This document shows positions 15,801-25,200 of a DNA stretch of 31,403 nt, one piece after another. Source of the DNA: a virus; the IMG/VR virus record IMGVR_UViG_3300013093_000173, positions 1 through 31,403 of that record. One strand, written 5' to 3'. Positions within the stretch are counted from its first letter, which is position 1; each line of letters opens with the position of its first letter. The translations under genes and the position numbers were made by a program. The notes below the pieces were generated by a model. The model worked only from the letters and a program-made list of their open reading frames with translations. It did no database searches and was not told where the DNA came from.

Positions 15801-18800
15801 GAATCAACCGCAACAGGATTGGAAAGAAGAACGTAGATGTCTTCTAGGTAGGTGACAATGGTGCCACTTGGAATTCCCGTTCCGTGAACCTGCCATCCAA
15901 CCCCGACCACAGGAGTGGTGGAAGGTTGAAGTTGGATGTAATACTGACCGGCAACTGTGGTGCATCCCGTTACGGTTGTGCTGGTAAGCACGGCAGCGCC
16001 CTGTGAGGCAGGATTGCCGTATTGGTCGTAGTAAGAACCCGATACAAGGTTGCTGGTGTTATTCAGAGGGGCGATAACCACCCCATCAGAAGCCGTAGTG
16101 ATGTCGTCGTAGAGGGTTGTTCCAAAAAGGGAGCCAATGGTGATTGGCGTGAGAACTTCCAAATCTCCCACAGTGGTGGAACCGAAGTAACGGTCGCCCT
16201 CATCATAAGAAGCAACGACGGTATTGGTTGCGTGGTTGTTGATGATGTTGTTAGCAAGGGTGATAACACCTGCCCCAAAACCGTCTTGGGTGGGTGTAGT
16301 GAAAGCCGAAAGGTAGGAGACAGTTTGCTCTAGGGGGTAGATAGCGTTGGGGTTGTCGCTATTGGGGTAAGAAACAACGCTTGAACCCGATGATGCGTTT
16401 CCATCTACGCTCCAAACAATCATCTTGTCGCTGGCGGGATAAGTTTCCAGCACAGCCAAACGACTACCGCCATAGACACAGTTGGGCGTGTAGGTGGCAA
16501 ACGAGCCAGAGCCGGAGGCAAGAAGGGTGATTGGTTGGCCCAAGTTGTCCTCTAAGAATACTGTGTAGGTGGAACCATTGGAAACAACCGCCGAGACAAA
16601 AACATTGCCATAACCGCTTTGTGAGGTGGAATAGTCACTTGACAGGTTTGATGGGATAAATACCGCATCGCCCACATTGATGTAGAGGGTGTCGGTGTAG
16701 GAAACCCCGTAGATGCCGTTGTAGCCAGCCGTAACGCTTGCCGTTGACTGCCATTGGTAAACAGGCGACAACTCAACATTGGAAAGAGTGTCCACAGTCA
16801 GGGTGAGCGTGTTGCTTACCCCTGCGTTTCCACCAGCCACCATTTGAATGTTGTATCCCCCACTTGGAATTGAGTATCCCGTGTAGTAAGTGACATAATA
16901 GATGGATGGAGCAACCCCACCGCTTACACTTCCAAAACTTCCGAGTGTGATGGTGTAGTAGTCAAATGTGATGGTGTCTTGGGCAACTGTAAAGAGTGCG
17001 GTATTGGAAACCGTAATCTGCGATTCGCTGTCAACGGAAACAATGGTGGTTCCTGCCGGAAAGCCTGTGTAGGAAACATCAATATTCTGACCCACCATGA
17101 GGCCATCGGTTCCACCATTGGTGCTGTCAGAGTTGGTGTTGGGGCCAACAATATTCTGAATGACGGCTGAACCAAAAGTAATGTCACCCGTGTAGGCAAC
17201 CGTTTGGGCGGTTTGTGAAATTGAGTAAATGTATGGGCCGGCAGTACCGTTTCCCGAACCCGAATCAACCACCCTGCGAGTTCCACCTGTAACCGTAAAG
17301 GGTGTTGCATCGCTTGACAATTGCTGACCCACGGAAAGACCCGTAATGTCAGCAATAACCAAAGGTGGTGAAAGATACATGGGGGAGGCCGTCACCGAAG
17401 TTCCGGTGTAGGCGGAAGCAAGGTTGATTACAAATCCCGTTCCGCTTTGGGTGATTCCTGTGATAGCCGTAGGCGTTGACCAAGAAACTCCAGAGTGAGA
17501 TGCAGACGCAGTAAATGACAAACCCCACAGTTGCCAACCGCTAGAAATGCTCGTTGCGTAGAAAGTTCCACTCGTGACCGTGCTGGTAGCAACGGCAGAC
17601 AGGGTGATAGAAGTCCCGCTAATGGAAAGAATTGTGGTTGATGCACTAACTCCCGTTCCCGAAACCGTCTGCCCCACGGAAAGGTTTGCCGTGCTAGAAA
17701 CCGTCATGGTGGCGCTACTAATTGTTGTGCTTCCCGTAAAGGTTGTGTAGAAGGTTCCGCCCGTTGGGTCTGAAACGTTGACTGTGGTTGCCGAAGTGGA
17801 CGCAGTTCCCAAGAAGTTGATTGATGGGGTGGGGTTACTGAAAACAGAAACGCCGTAGACAGTATTTCCGACACTTGGCGTGTGAGATGCGATGCCTGTT
17901 GCTAAAGCAATGGGTGTCGTTTGGATGCTCTTGGGGATGACCGGCATAATCAAGAACTGCCCATGGTTGGGGTTGTTGTATCCGTCAATGCTCAAGTAAG
18001 GAGCGGTGAAAAACTGACTGTCAAACTTGTTTTGAGAATCAGTGTTGAGGCGAGTGGTGAATCCATCAATGGTTGCCCCGAACGCCAATGCGTTGCTTTG
18101 TGGGACAGAGTAGCCAATGGTGTAAATTTCACGGCTCGCATCGGTGCCAGTCGAAGCATTTGATAGGGATACATAACCATTGATGATGGTGAATGTCTCA
18201 GAGACAGCAGAAGTGCCAGAGATAAGGGCGTTGGACAGGGTAACAAAGTTGGCCGAGGCTATTTTGGTAATGCCCGTAATGACCGCCGATGTGGTGGCGG
18301 CGCTACTTCCCACAATCATGCCCAACATGAGGCCAGTCCGTTGGTCAAGGCCACCCGAGAAACTGGGGAACAAAATGCCTGCCGGAGCAGTCATGCCCGT
18401 GAATGAGGTGTAGTAAGTTCCCGTTACCGTAAAAGTTTGAGCAGGGAACAAACTGGTAGAAAAAGTGAATGTGCCAGACGATGATGGATGGTGAGAAAGC
18501 GTTACCGTGCTGGCGACGGTATCCATATCAGTGATAACCGTTCCGGTGGGAAGCAAAGTGCCAGAGGTAACCGCTTGACCGATTGCTAGACCTTGCATAG
18601 CCGACCCGACGCTTAGTCCGTTGGGTGCGATAACACTACTTACCCCCGTAATGACATTAGAAGTGGTGGAAACAGTGCCGCTAAAAGATACCGACTGACC
18701 GCTCACAAATTCATCTTGAAGGTGATTGACTTGAACGGTGGTGTTGGCAGGAATGTTATTACCGGCAAAAGTCATTCCATTTAGGAAACTGCCGTCTGCT

Positions 18801-21800
18801 TGGTTGTTGGTGTAATACGAGTTCAGGCCCGAAACCACAAACCCGTCAGATGTCCATGATGACTGGTAGCCACTTGTTCCCAAGAAGTTGTAGACGGCGT
18901 TGGTGATAGAAAGCGGAGTTACGCTGCTTGTTCCTGAAGCAGTAGTAGTTGCTGAAATGTTGACTGTTGCGGTGCCCGAAACCGAAACCACCGTAGCCGT
19001 ATCAGGGATTCCAGCAGCCTGAACTGACATACCGGCGTAAACGCCAGAAGTATTGGAAACCGAAATAGCGGTCGTTCCTGAACTCCAAGATGCGGTGTTA
19101 GTGGTTCCCGTGGAGTTGTAGACGAAGGCTTGTCCGGCGGCGTACATTTCATCCACCGTTTCATTGACCGAACCCGTGACCGATGTTCCAAAGGTCTGGT
19201 AACCATCTGCAGTGAGGGCGCTAGACAAAAGAACCGTATTGGTTCCCGATACGCTAGAAACCGTTTCACCCGAGGGCGACAACAAAGTTGCACCGTTGTA
19301 AACCGTAATGGAATCTCCACCAGCCATAGGGATTGTTCCCGTAAAAGTCAAACTTGAAGAGTAAGTGGTTCCGGTGAAGTTGGCAGATACTGTGGCGGTC
19401 GCAGTCCAAGTTCCAGTAGTAGAAACCGGAGAGGCAAGCAAGTACTCGTATGGGCTACTGCCATTGATTCTGGTTCCGCTTGCAAACGAGTTACCCGAGC
19501 CAATGTATCCAGTTGCCGTAACGGTGGCGCTATTTGACAAAATGTTGTCTTGGGTCGTTCCTGTTGTGGTGACCAAAATGGTGCGACCAGTTGAACCCGT
19601 GATGGATGTGGTGGCAGTTGCGGCCTGACCAGTTGATGTGGCGGAAACGGTGGTTCCACCACTAAGAACAAATTGGTTGGCATTGAACGCAGCAGCCGTA
19701 AAGGTGACGCCGGTTGTTGTGCCGGTAACTGAAGCGTTCTGGTTCATAACAATTGTATTGGTGCCAGAAAAAGCCTCAATGTAGTAAGTATTGGCACTCA
19801 AAGATACCGAGGACAAAGATTGACCAAGAACTAATCCCGCAGTACTCGAAACACCCGTGATGTTGGGACTGGATGCACTGAGAGTTCCTGTAAAAGTGTG
19901 TGAAGTAGCCGTTGTGGGAGCCTGAGTAATGGTGCGACCCGTCCCAAGGGTGGACGAGGTGAAACTGTTGCCCACAAACAACAAAGTCGAAATGTTGTAA
20001 GTGGTTGAGCCAACCGTAAAAGAGCCACTTGAGTTGACTGTGTATGCCGTGCTTCCAATAGTCGCAGAGGTCACACTGACGGGCAAAGTGTTGCCTGTGG
20101 GTGCTGTGTATGACCAAGAAGCCGTAAATGAAACCGTAGAGGTGAAAGTGGCACTAGCCGTGTAGGAAACGGGTGAGGGGGTAATTCCGACTCGGTATTT
20201 GCTGACCCCATACCCCGTGCTGTCCACTGCCGTAATTCCACTTCCACCCGTAAGGCCGGTTCCTGTGAGGTTTGCCCATCCCGTTGGGGCAGGGCTGAGG
20301 TAGGGCAGAGCCGTAACCGCCGTAGTGGAAATCAAAATTGATGGGTTGTTTTGCGCCGTGAATGTCGCAGAAGCCGTGAAGGTGGCTCCTGATACAAGGG
20401 TTGCTGAAATACCATTGACCGTTATGGAGGTTCCGGTGCTTACTGCCGTGACCAATACTCCGGTAGTAAATGCCGTGGTTTGTGTAATGGTCTGGTTTAA
20501 CCCCACAACCGTGCTGGTCGTTGAGATGTAGTTTCCACCACTCAAAGTGGCTGTGTAAGTAACCGCACCATTGGGAACAGTTGAGTTTCCTGTGGCATTT
20601 TGTGAAATGGTGATTGCGGTGGATGAAATAGCCGTGATGTAACTGCCGTTGGGAATGAAACTTGTGTTGGTGGCATCCGTAATTGATTGACCCAACACAA
20701 GTCCAGCAGTAGAGGAAGGGCTTATCAAAAGATTGGAACCATTATTGACCACTGCGCTGAAACCGGCATTGGGCAACGGGAGAACCATATTGGAAGTGCT
20801 TAAATTCCCACTTACTCCACGAGATGTTTGTGTGTTCAAGTCGGTAGTGATGACATTTCCACTAATGGAAATAACTTTCCCTGCGTTCCAACCCATTGAT
20901 GCTGGAGTGAGAGTGGTTGTTGGCTTGAAGGCGACCGTAATGGTCTGGCCTACTGCGAATCCCGTAGTGCTAGAAACAGTTATTTGTGTGTTGTAGGTTC
21001 CAACAACAATGGAAGAAATGGTTGGGCTTAGACCCGCCGCCGCCGTAGCATCTGGGAGAATCGAAGAAAGATTAAAAAGAGCCGTTGAGTCGCCAGAGGT
21101 AGCCACATACATTGGTGAAGCCTGCCCATAGCCAACGGAGTAAGGGGTTGGGGATTGGCCTACCAAATAAGTTGTTGAAGTTTGTGGTGAAATAAACTGA
21201 CCGAGGTATTTATTCGCTGGCGGGTTGTAGAACGACAAGTTGGGTGACATGACCGACGAGATGTTTCCATATCCCTGTGGAAGCATCAGCGACGAAGTGG
21301 GGAAGTCCACGATGTCTACTGACTGCTTGTAGGGAACAGTGGGAATCAGGCCGGATGTGTTGTACTGAAACCATTCGCTGTAGAAAGCATCGGTTGAAGT
21401 TGCGGCAGGGGAATAGGGGGTCTTACCATCTTGCAAACCTTCCAAAATGGCAACAATTTGATTCTTGCGAAACTTGGAAATGTCCTCAACATAGGTGAAA
21501 TAATCGCCGCCAGACGAAGCAAAGTATTGGCTTGCAACAGCACTTGTCCCTGAGTATGTTGCGTATGTGGTTGAACAGGGGGCCGTAAAGATTTGAGCGG
21601 TGAAAACTACGCCTGTAACTGTTGCCGTAGCGGAAGCACTCAAAGTGACAGTTGTTACCCCGATAGAAGCAATAGTGGCACTTGGCAGACCTGCGTCATT
21701 TGTGACCGTAGCCCCCACAATCAGATTGGATGGGCTGGAAACACCCGTGATGGTGGCTGAGGCGGAAGTCAGATTTCCCGTAAACAACACGGAAGTAGTG

Positions 21801-22216
21801 GAAATGTTCCAAATGGCGTTGTAGCCCGTTACAGATGCCCCCGTGACCGTGATGTAAGCGTTGGGATTGGGATATGCACCCACAGAATTGGTGTAGGCAA
21901 ATCGAGCCGTAGCCGTGTCTGAGGTGATATTGGAAACTTGGTAGACAACGGGGGTTCCATCGTTGGGGTTGTAAGGCTCCACAGCATTGGAACTACGGTT
22001 CCCGACAGTGGGCTGGGTCATGTAGGTATACGCAGTGAAAAACTGGTACAAGTCCTGTGCTTGGGCGTAGTAGGTGTTGCCGTTCAGGTCGGGGATGGTG
22101 GCAACGGCGAAAGTGGTGGCGTCATTAACCGCCTCGTGATTGCTCTCCGAGTTCACGGCTGACCAGTTACCTTGTGAGGCAGCAGTCGAGTTGGGGTAAA
22201 GGGTCAGGACTTTCAT
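12887..22216 (-). CDS. Giant fibre-like tail protein made of beta-module repeats
   Basis: The product is 3109 aa, by far the largest gene here and nearly three times the tape measure. The protein is dominated by Ser, Thr, Gly, Ala and Val, with few charged residues. A roughly 60-residue module recurs about a dozen times. Its consensus runs F-T-G-x-[LI]-x-[ST]-G-S-x-x-I-T-G-V-S-S-T-A-x-L, V-G-x-x-[IV], G-x-G-[IL]-P-x-x-T-x-I, then S-[FIV]-S-G-T and a closing strand rich in alternating A/T. The clearest copies lie at about 13540-13730, 13870-14060, 17550-17760, 19700-19900 and 21600-21795. The N-terminus (about 140 residues) is unique and probably the tail anchor. The C-terminus contains 'GDTRYVNSTNSIEVYDGTRW', a motif common in phage fibre ends. 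It lies directly after the tape measure, where a distal tail protein is usual. It is probably a long adhesive or sheath-like fibre. Confidence 0.75.
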   Translation of the reverse strand: MKVLTLYPNSTAASQGNWSAVNSESNHEAVNDATTFAVATIPDLNGNTYYAQAQDLYQFFTAYTYMTQPTVGNRSSNAVEPYNPNDGTPVVYQVSNITSDTATARFAYTNSVGAYPNPNAYITVTGASVTGYNAIWNISTTSVLFTGNLTSASATITGVSSPSNLIVGATVTNDAGLPSATIASIGVTTVTLSASATATVTGVVFTAQIFTAPCSTTYATYSGTSAVASQYFASSGGDYFTYVEDISKFRKNQIVAILEGLQDGKTPYSPAATSTDAFYSEWFQYNTSGLIPTVPYKQSVDIVDFPTSSLMLPQGYGNISSVMSPNLSFYNPPANKYLGQFISPQTSTTYLVGQSPTPYSVGYGQASPMYVATSGDSTALFNLSSILPDATAAAGLSPTISSIVVGTYNTQITVSSTTGFAVGQTITVAFKPTTTLTPASMGWNAGKVISISGNVITTDLNTQTSRGVSGNLSTSNMVLPLPNAGFSAVVNNGSNLLISPSSTAGLVLGQSITDATNTSFIPNGSYITAISSTAITISQNATGNSTVPNGAVTYTATLSGGNYISTTSTVVGLNQTITQTTAFTTGVLVTAVSTGTSITVNGISATLVSGATFTASATFTAQNNPSILISTTAVTALPYLSPAPTGWANLTGTGLTGGSGITAVDSTGYGVSKYRVGITPSPVSYTASATFTSTVSFTASWSYTAPTGNTLPVSVTSATIGSTAYTVNSSGSFTVGSTTYNISTLLFVGNSFTSSTLGTGRTITQAPTTATSHTFTGTLSASSPNITGVSSTAGLVLGQSLSSVSLSANTYYIEAFSGTNTIVMNQNASVTGTTTGVTFTAAAFNANQFVLSGGTTVSATSTGQAATATTSITGSTGRTILVTTTGTTQDNILSNSATVTATGYIGSGNSFASGTRINGSSPYEYLLASPVSTTGTWTATATVSANFTGTTYSSSLTFTGTIPMAGGDSITVYNGATLLSPSGETVSSVSGTNTVLLSSALTADGYQTFGTSVTGSVNETVDEMYAAGQAFVYNSTGTTNTASWSSGTTAISVSNTSGVYAGMSVQAAGIPDTATVVSVSGTATVNISATTTASGTSSVTPLSITNAVYNFLGTSGYQSSWTSDGFVVSGLNSYYTNNQADGSFLNGMTFAGNNIPANTTVQVNHLQDEFVSGQSVSFSGTVSTTSNVITGVSSVIAPNGLSVGSAMQGLAIGQAVTSGTLLPTGTVITDMDTVASTVTLSHHPSSSGTFTFSTSLFPAQTFTVTGTYYTSFTGMTAPAGILFPSFSGGLDQRTGLMLGMIVGSSAATTSAVITGITKIASANFVTLSNALISGTSAVSETFTIINGYVSLSNASTGTDASREIYTIGYSVPQSNALAFGATIDGFTTRLNTDSQNKFDSQFFTAPYLSIDGYNNPNHGQFLIMPVIPKSIQTTPIALATGIASHTPSVGNTVYGVSVFSNPTPSINFLGTASTSATTVNVSDPTGGTFYTTFTGSTTISSATMTVSSTANLSVGQTVSGTGVSASTTILSISGTSITLSAVATSTVTSGTFYATSISSGWQLWGLSFTASASHSGVSWSTPTAITGITQSGTGFVINLASAYTGTSVTASPMYLSPPLVIADITGLSVGQQLSSDATPFTVTGGTRRVVDSGSGNGTAGPYIYSISQTAQTVAYTGDITFGSAVIQNIVGPNTNSDSTNGGTDGLMVGQNIDVSYTGFPAGTTIVSVDSESQITVSNTALFTVAQDTITFDYYTITLGSFGSVSGGVAPSIYYVTYYTGYSIPSGGYNIQMVAGGNAGVSNTLTLTVDTLSNVELSPVYQWQSTASVTAGYNGIYGVSYTDTLYINVGDAVFIPSNLSSDYSTSQSGYGNVFVSAVVSNGSTYTVFLEDNLGQPITLLASGSGSFATYTPNCVYGGSRLAVLETYPASDKMIVWSVDGNASSGSSVVSYPNSDNPNAIYPLEQTVSYLSAFTTPTQDGFGAGVITLANNIINNHATNTVVASYDEGDRYFGSTTVGDLEVLTPITIGSLFGTTLYDDITTASDGVVIAPLNNTSNLVSGSYYDQYGNPASQGAAVLTSTTVTGCTTVAGQYYIQLQPSTTPVVGVGWQVHGTGIPSGTIVTYLEDIYVLLSNPVAVDSTTASYTFTPSVWGVMVVGQGNTQETVIFNGQYNFLTGSATGNTITPISIGLASGQKFRYNHFAGEPVFVSNLSTTGFANQHAAGAPILGSADDQTTKTSVQTLTADNTAGGEAIALSTTLGLLPNWLQSGNNGISSLGTTLAKSAPSGSTSLYLKGNNVFPANVYGDVYQLDNFFPHDIGRIAGAVASGTTVVPIAPSGYPVPTNGFFARIGTDIVQVSGILSVADTTVSPSGFYMLLASPTNISYQDGTPVSLRYLDTATPITELTVPSFYLNRSFSGIASTASASITGVYENTPLSGVVSGTLSSGLAGSNTYTVIGTVPSLGMTMFGDPGIQASTVVVSVSGSTVTLSLPFSQNLTSGTIYFGYEVAGNGIPAGAYISSTSTGGTFSSGTGTVTLQYASGQPAYPTVNGGVTLNIDASLYSDGEFVYTIYTTPLPAPIPAGATIYLKYGPYGQEIFTTVAANAGDTSISVTAFPVYNFISTNVNNGVLSDTLSGFGYGTRCSYGLITPLHGDQVLIIGSGTTAQEITVENAEPTATEVVPVAPFLPFYNYDDTIASGSFTANTTLGSNQITFILASPFTGNITTGSNLITGVSTTANLFAGQVLSATGIPLNSYIVSFSGTTALVMSAYATATATATITPGGPLLGAQLIPNSFTTTFTANATASSTALTGVSSTAGLVVGADIASAVSFTGTITTGSATITGISSTANLFVGEGISGTGIPSTATIASFSGTTALIMSAVATTSATETITSNGIAPTTSGSGLLTSPIVSISGTNVVNLYDTAVVTATGATFTASYSVFGIPAFVSSVSGSTITVNAYADATVTGATFNINPTTLSTSVALTLGNETLSEIVYPYTTPVLQADGTYLITLASPTVNGYDANTNISYYSPPGTPSAGDTRYVNSTNSIEVYDGTRWNTAEISDISVTVGMQASQNNGSQVSVSLVDFSTGDVSPADTYINPQVPPTY
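13405..13830 (-). repeat. Beta module apparently nested inside another beta module
   Basis: Read on the minus strand, a first half-module ('STALTGVSSTAGLVVGADI') at about 13830-13735 breaks off where G-x-G-I-P is expected. A complete module (A-V-S-F-T-G-T-I-T-T-G ... S-F-S-G-T-T-A-L-I-M-S) occupies about 13731-13535. A matching second half ('SPIVSISGTNVVNLYDTAVV') follows at about 13510-13405. The split is seen directly; the insertion history is inferred. Confidence 0.5.
13870..14060 (-). repeat. Beta module, close relative of the nested copy
   Basis: This copy (N-I-T-T-G-S-N-L-I-T-G-V-S-T-T-A-N-L-F through S-F-S-G-T-T-A-L-V-M-S) is the nearest relative of the complete module at 13535-13731, with well over half of the residues the same. 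That points to a recent local duplication. DNA similarity includes the V-S-S-T-A segment, read on the plus strand as G-(T/C)-(G/A)-C-T-(G/A)-G-A-A-A at many modules. Confidence 0.55.
14560..14975 (-). repeat. Second probable nested module in the giant tail protein
   Basis: An opening half-module ('SFSGIASTASASITGVYENT') at about 14975-14920 is followed by a full module-like segment ('SGTLSSGLAGSNTYTVIGTV' through V-S-V-S-G-S-T-V-T-L-S). Then 'VAGNGIPAGAYISSTSTGG' appears at about 14700-14650, which would be the second half of the first module. The insertion point differs slightly from the case at 13405-13830. Confidence 0.4.
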
Positions 22217-22246
22217 GCTGACCCCACTTTACTACTATCCTGCCGT

Positions 22247-25200
22247 TTATCTACCTTGTGCTTTCAGCGAATAGCGCAATTGCCTGAACTGTTCGTTCAC
22301 ATGGTTCTTGACATCCGCCATGCTTGCGCTGTCCATATTTCCTTGGACATTCACGGTAAATGCTCCGGGGTGGACATTGACATTGGTGGACTGTTGATTG
22401 CTTCTGCCGGTTCCGTTAAGAGCCTTTCCAGCAGATGCCGAAGCACCCAGAATATGAACATTCATGGCATTCCCGGTCATGGAAACAGGGAACTTGCGTG
22501 ATGTGCTGTTTCCACCACCACCGCCAAACCAGTTGAGCGGGTTGAGGTCGTGGAGGACATGGCCCGCAAAGTGGACGACATCTCCAAAAAGGTGGACAAG
22601 ATGTTCAACAAGGCTGATGGCAAGGTGGATGGGGCCAATCACCATTGTTTGCCAAATCCCCTCAAAGACCTTCCCAATGAATTTCACCGCATCGCCAAGA
22701 CCGTGTAGGGCGTCCACACCCCATTGTTTGATGTCTTTCCAATACTTGATTGCCAAAATCAGGGGAGCCAAAAATGGCATCATAAACATAAGGGCGTCAA
22801 GGCCAAACTTTTTGAGGAAGTTCCAAACATCTATGGCGGCTGTCTTGATGCCGTGCCAAGCAACGCCAGCCCAGTGCATGAGGTCTTTGTGGTACTTGAT
22901 GATGAGGTAAATTGCTGCTCCAATGGCAAGGCCCGCAAGGATAAACGGGGCTGCTGCAATAAGCATTTCACCAAATGCCACCAATGCGGCACCAGCAACA
23001 GAAGCCCATCCCGCAATCATTTCAGCAAACATGGGCAGAAATGCTGCTTCCGTTGTTGTCGCAGTCGTCAACGCTTCTTCGGTTTCTGTAGCCATCACTC
23101 CCGTCATGGCTGTTTCGGTTTCACCAGCAGCAGCAATTGCTTCGGCGGCCGTGGATGAGAACATTGTTATAATCAATTTTCCAGCGCCGACAGCCATTTT
23201 GCCTAGACCTTGGAACACAGGAACCATTCCACCCAACACGCCAGACAACTGAAGGCCGCCCGTAATCATGCTGTTCCAGTCAACCTTCTTTCCACTAAAG
23301 AGGTCGGTAACTTGCTTTTTGAGAGTATCAAGCGTTCCCATTCCTCCGCCGAGAACAAAAGAAGCAGCAGCACCGGCACCGCCAAGAGCAGCCTTGGTGA
23401 CCCCCGTGCCAATTTTTCCAAAACCGCCAGACCCAAACAACCGGCTGGTAAATGAAGGCTTACTCATTTCACTATGGAGTGACTCGGCGACACCTTTGCC
23501 AGCCGCTTGCCCCATTTGTGTCATTTGGCGATACACCATGTCGCTGTATTCGGGGCTGTTGATATCGTAGGCACCGGCACGAGCCTTAGCATCTTGCATC
23601 AATTGGTAGGTGGGGTCGTTCTTGTACGCCTCTTTTCCACCACCAAATTGCTTTTTGTAATTGTCTGATGCCTTTTGAAGGGCATCTGTGTTTTCCCTTA
23701 GCGCCTTAAGGTTCTCATCTTCACCTTCGCCCTCGTCAAGTTTCATCATCTTGATGTAGGAACTAACATCCATTGTCGGCCCTTGGAGGTAAGCCCTCAC
23801 ACCACGCTGTGACTTCTGTTGCTTCTTGTATTCTGCGTAAGCCTCGTCGCTCTCACCTTCTTCTTGCTTGCGCATAAAGGCACGACCAAAGAGGGGCATG
23901 GCTGAGCGACGAAGATTCTTGTACTTCTCTTGGGCCAGCGCACCTTCGATTTGATTCTCTCGTTCGGCTCTAAGTGCTTCACGGGGATTGATTTGCTTGA
24001 GGCGCAACGCCTGAATAATGTCACGCTGTCTTTGCTGGTATTCAGCCTGTGCTTTACCAGCCTGACCACCCGTAAGAATGCCGACAAGTCCACGGTCACG
24101 AAAACCCTTTGTCGCCCCCGAGAGCGCCCCCTTGGTGGTTTCACCAAAGACCAAAGAGGCTCGGGTGGCCTTACCCATCATCTCCAAGAATCCTTGAATG
24201 GGGGTAATGAACAGGTGCTTGGCAAAGAACACCGCAGAAAGTGCAACCAATGCCCCCATGATGATTTCAAAGAGGGGCTTGAACTCCGAAATCTTTTTCA
24301 CTAGGTAATCAAAGGCGTTGACCAACTTGGTAAGACTGAAGGCAGCAAACTTCGCCATTGCGGTCACAATGGTCACCATGGGGGGAACCATGGGCAACAT
24401 GGCGGTCAAGATGTTGGCAAAAGCCGTAGCCAGAGTCGGCAGAATTGGCATGAGTGCCGCAAAGATTTGGTAGAAAGAAGTCCACAAAGCGGCCAACTGA
24501 CCGTTGCTTGTCATTTTGGTGAAAACATCACTGATTTCTTTGAGGGCTGGCGTGATGGCGTCGCCAAGAGTGGTTCCAAAACTGGCAAACAGGCCAATAA
24601 AGGTTTGCACGGCCTTGCTATTGAAAATGTTGTTGAGTTGAGTGCCAATGACGCCAATGAATTCAGCAATGGGTTGAACCACATCCAAGATTGCTGGCAG
24701 GACTCCTTGAGTGAAAACTTCTGCTAAAGGTTGAATAATTTTGGAAATGGAACCCAGCGTGTTTCCGATAGTGCCCGACATCGCTCCGATTGCTTGCGCA
24801 ACTGTATTGAAAATGGGGTCAAGGGCATAAAGGGTTTGACCAACAACTGCCGCCAAGTTATCAATAATGGGCATAAGACCACGGCCCATCTGTTGCATAA
24901 TCAACATGATGTCGTTCTGCATTCGTTGAACTGGTGAAATTGCCGCCTGAGCAGTTCCACGAAGACTACCGTTGATGTCTTGAAGAATCAACTGTTGAGC
25001 AGCCAACAACCCGTTTTGCTTTTGAACATTCTTGATTTGGATTTGTTGTGACAAAGCCAAGTGAAATCCCATGCGAGACATACTGCCCATGGAGCGTGCT
25101 GGGTCAGCAAGCAAACGAGAAACCATCCGTGATGCGCCAACGATTCCACTACCGCCAGAACCCATTTGTGCGGCAAGGTTGGCAGAAGCCTCAACCGCAG

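Noticed and set aside
12887-22216. Repeats considered as a CRISPR array or microsatellite
   Set aside because: The units are diverged, about 180-200 bp long, stay in one reading frame and are conserved at protein level, so they are protein modules.
8120-22216. Diversity-generating retroelement acting on the tail proteins
   Set aside because: There is no reverse transcriptase, no template repeat with A-specific differences and no accessory gene in the window. Module exchange explains the variation better.
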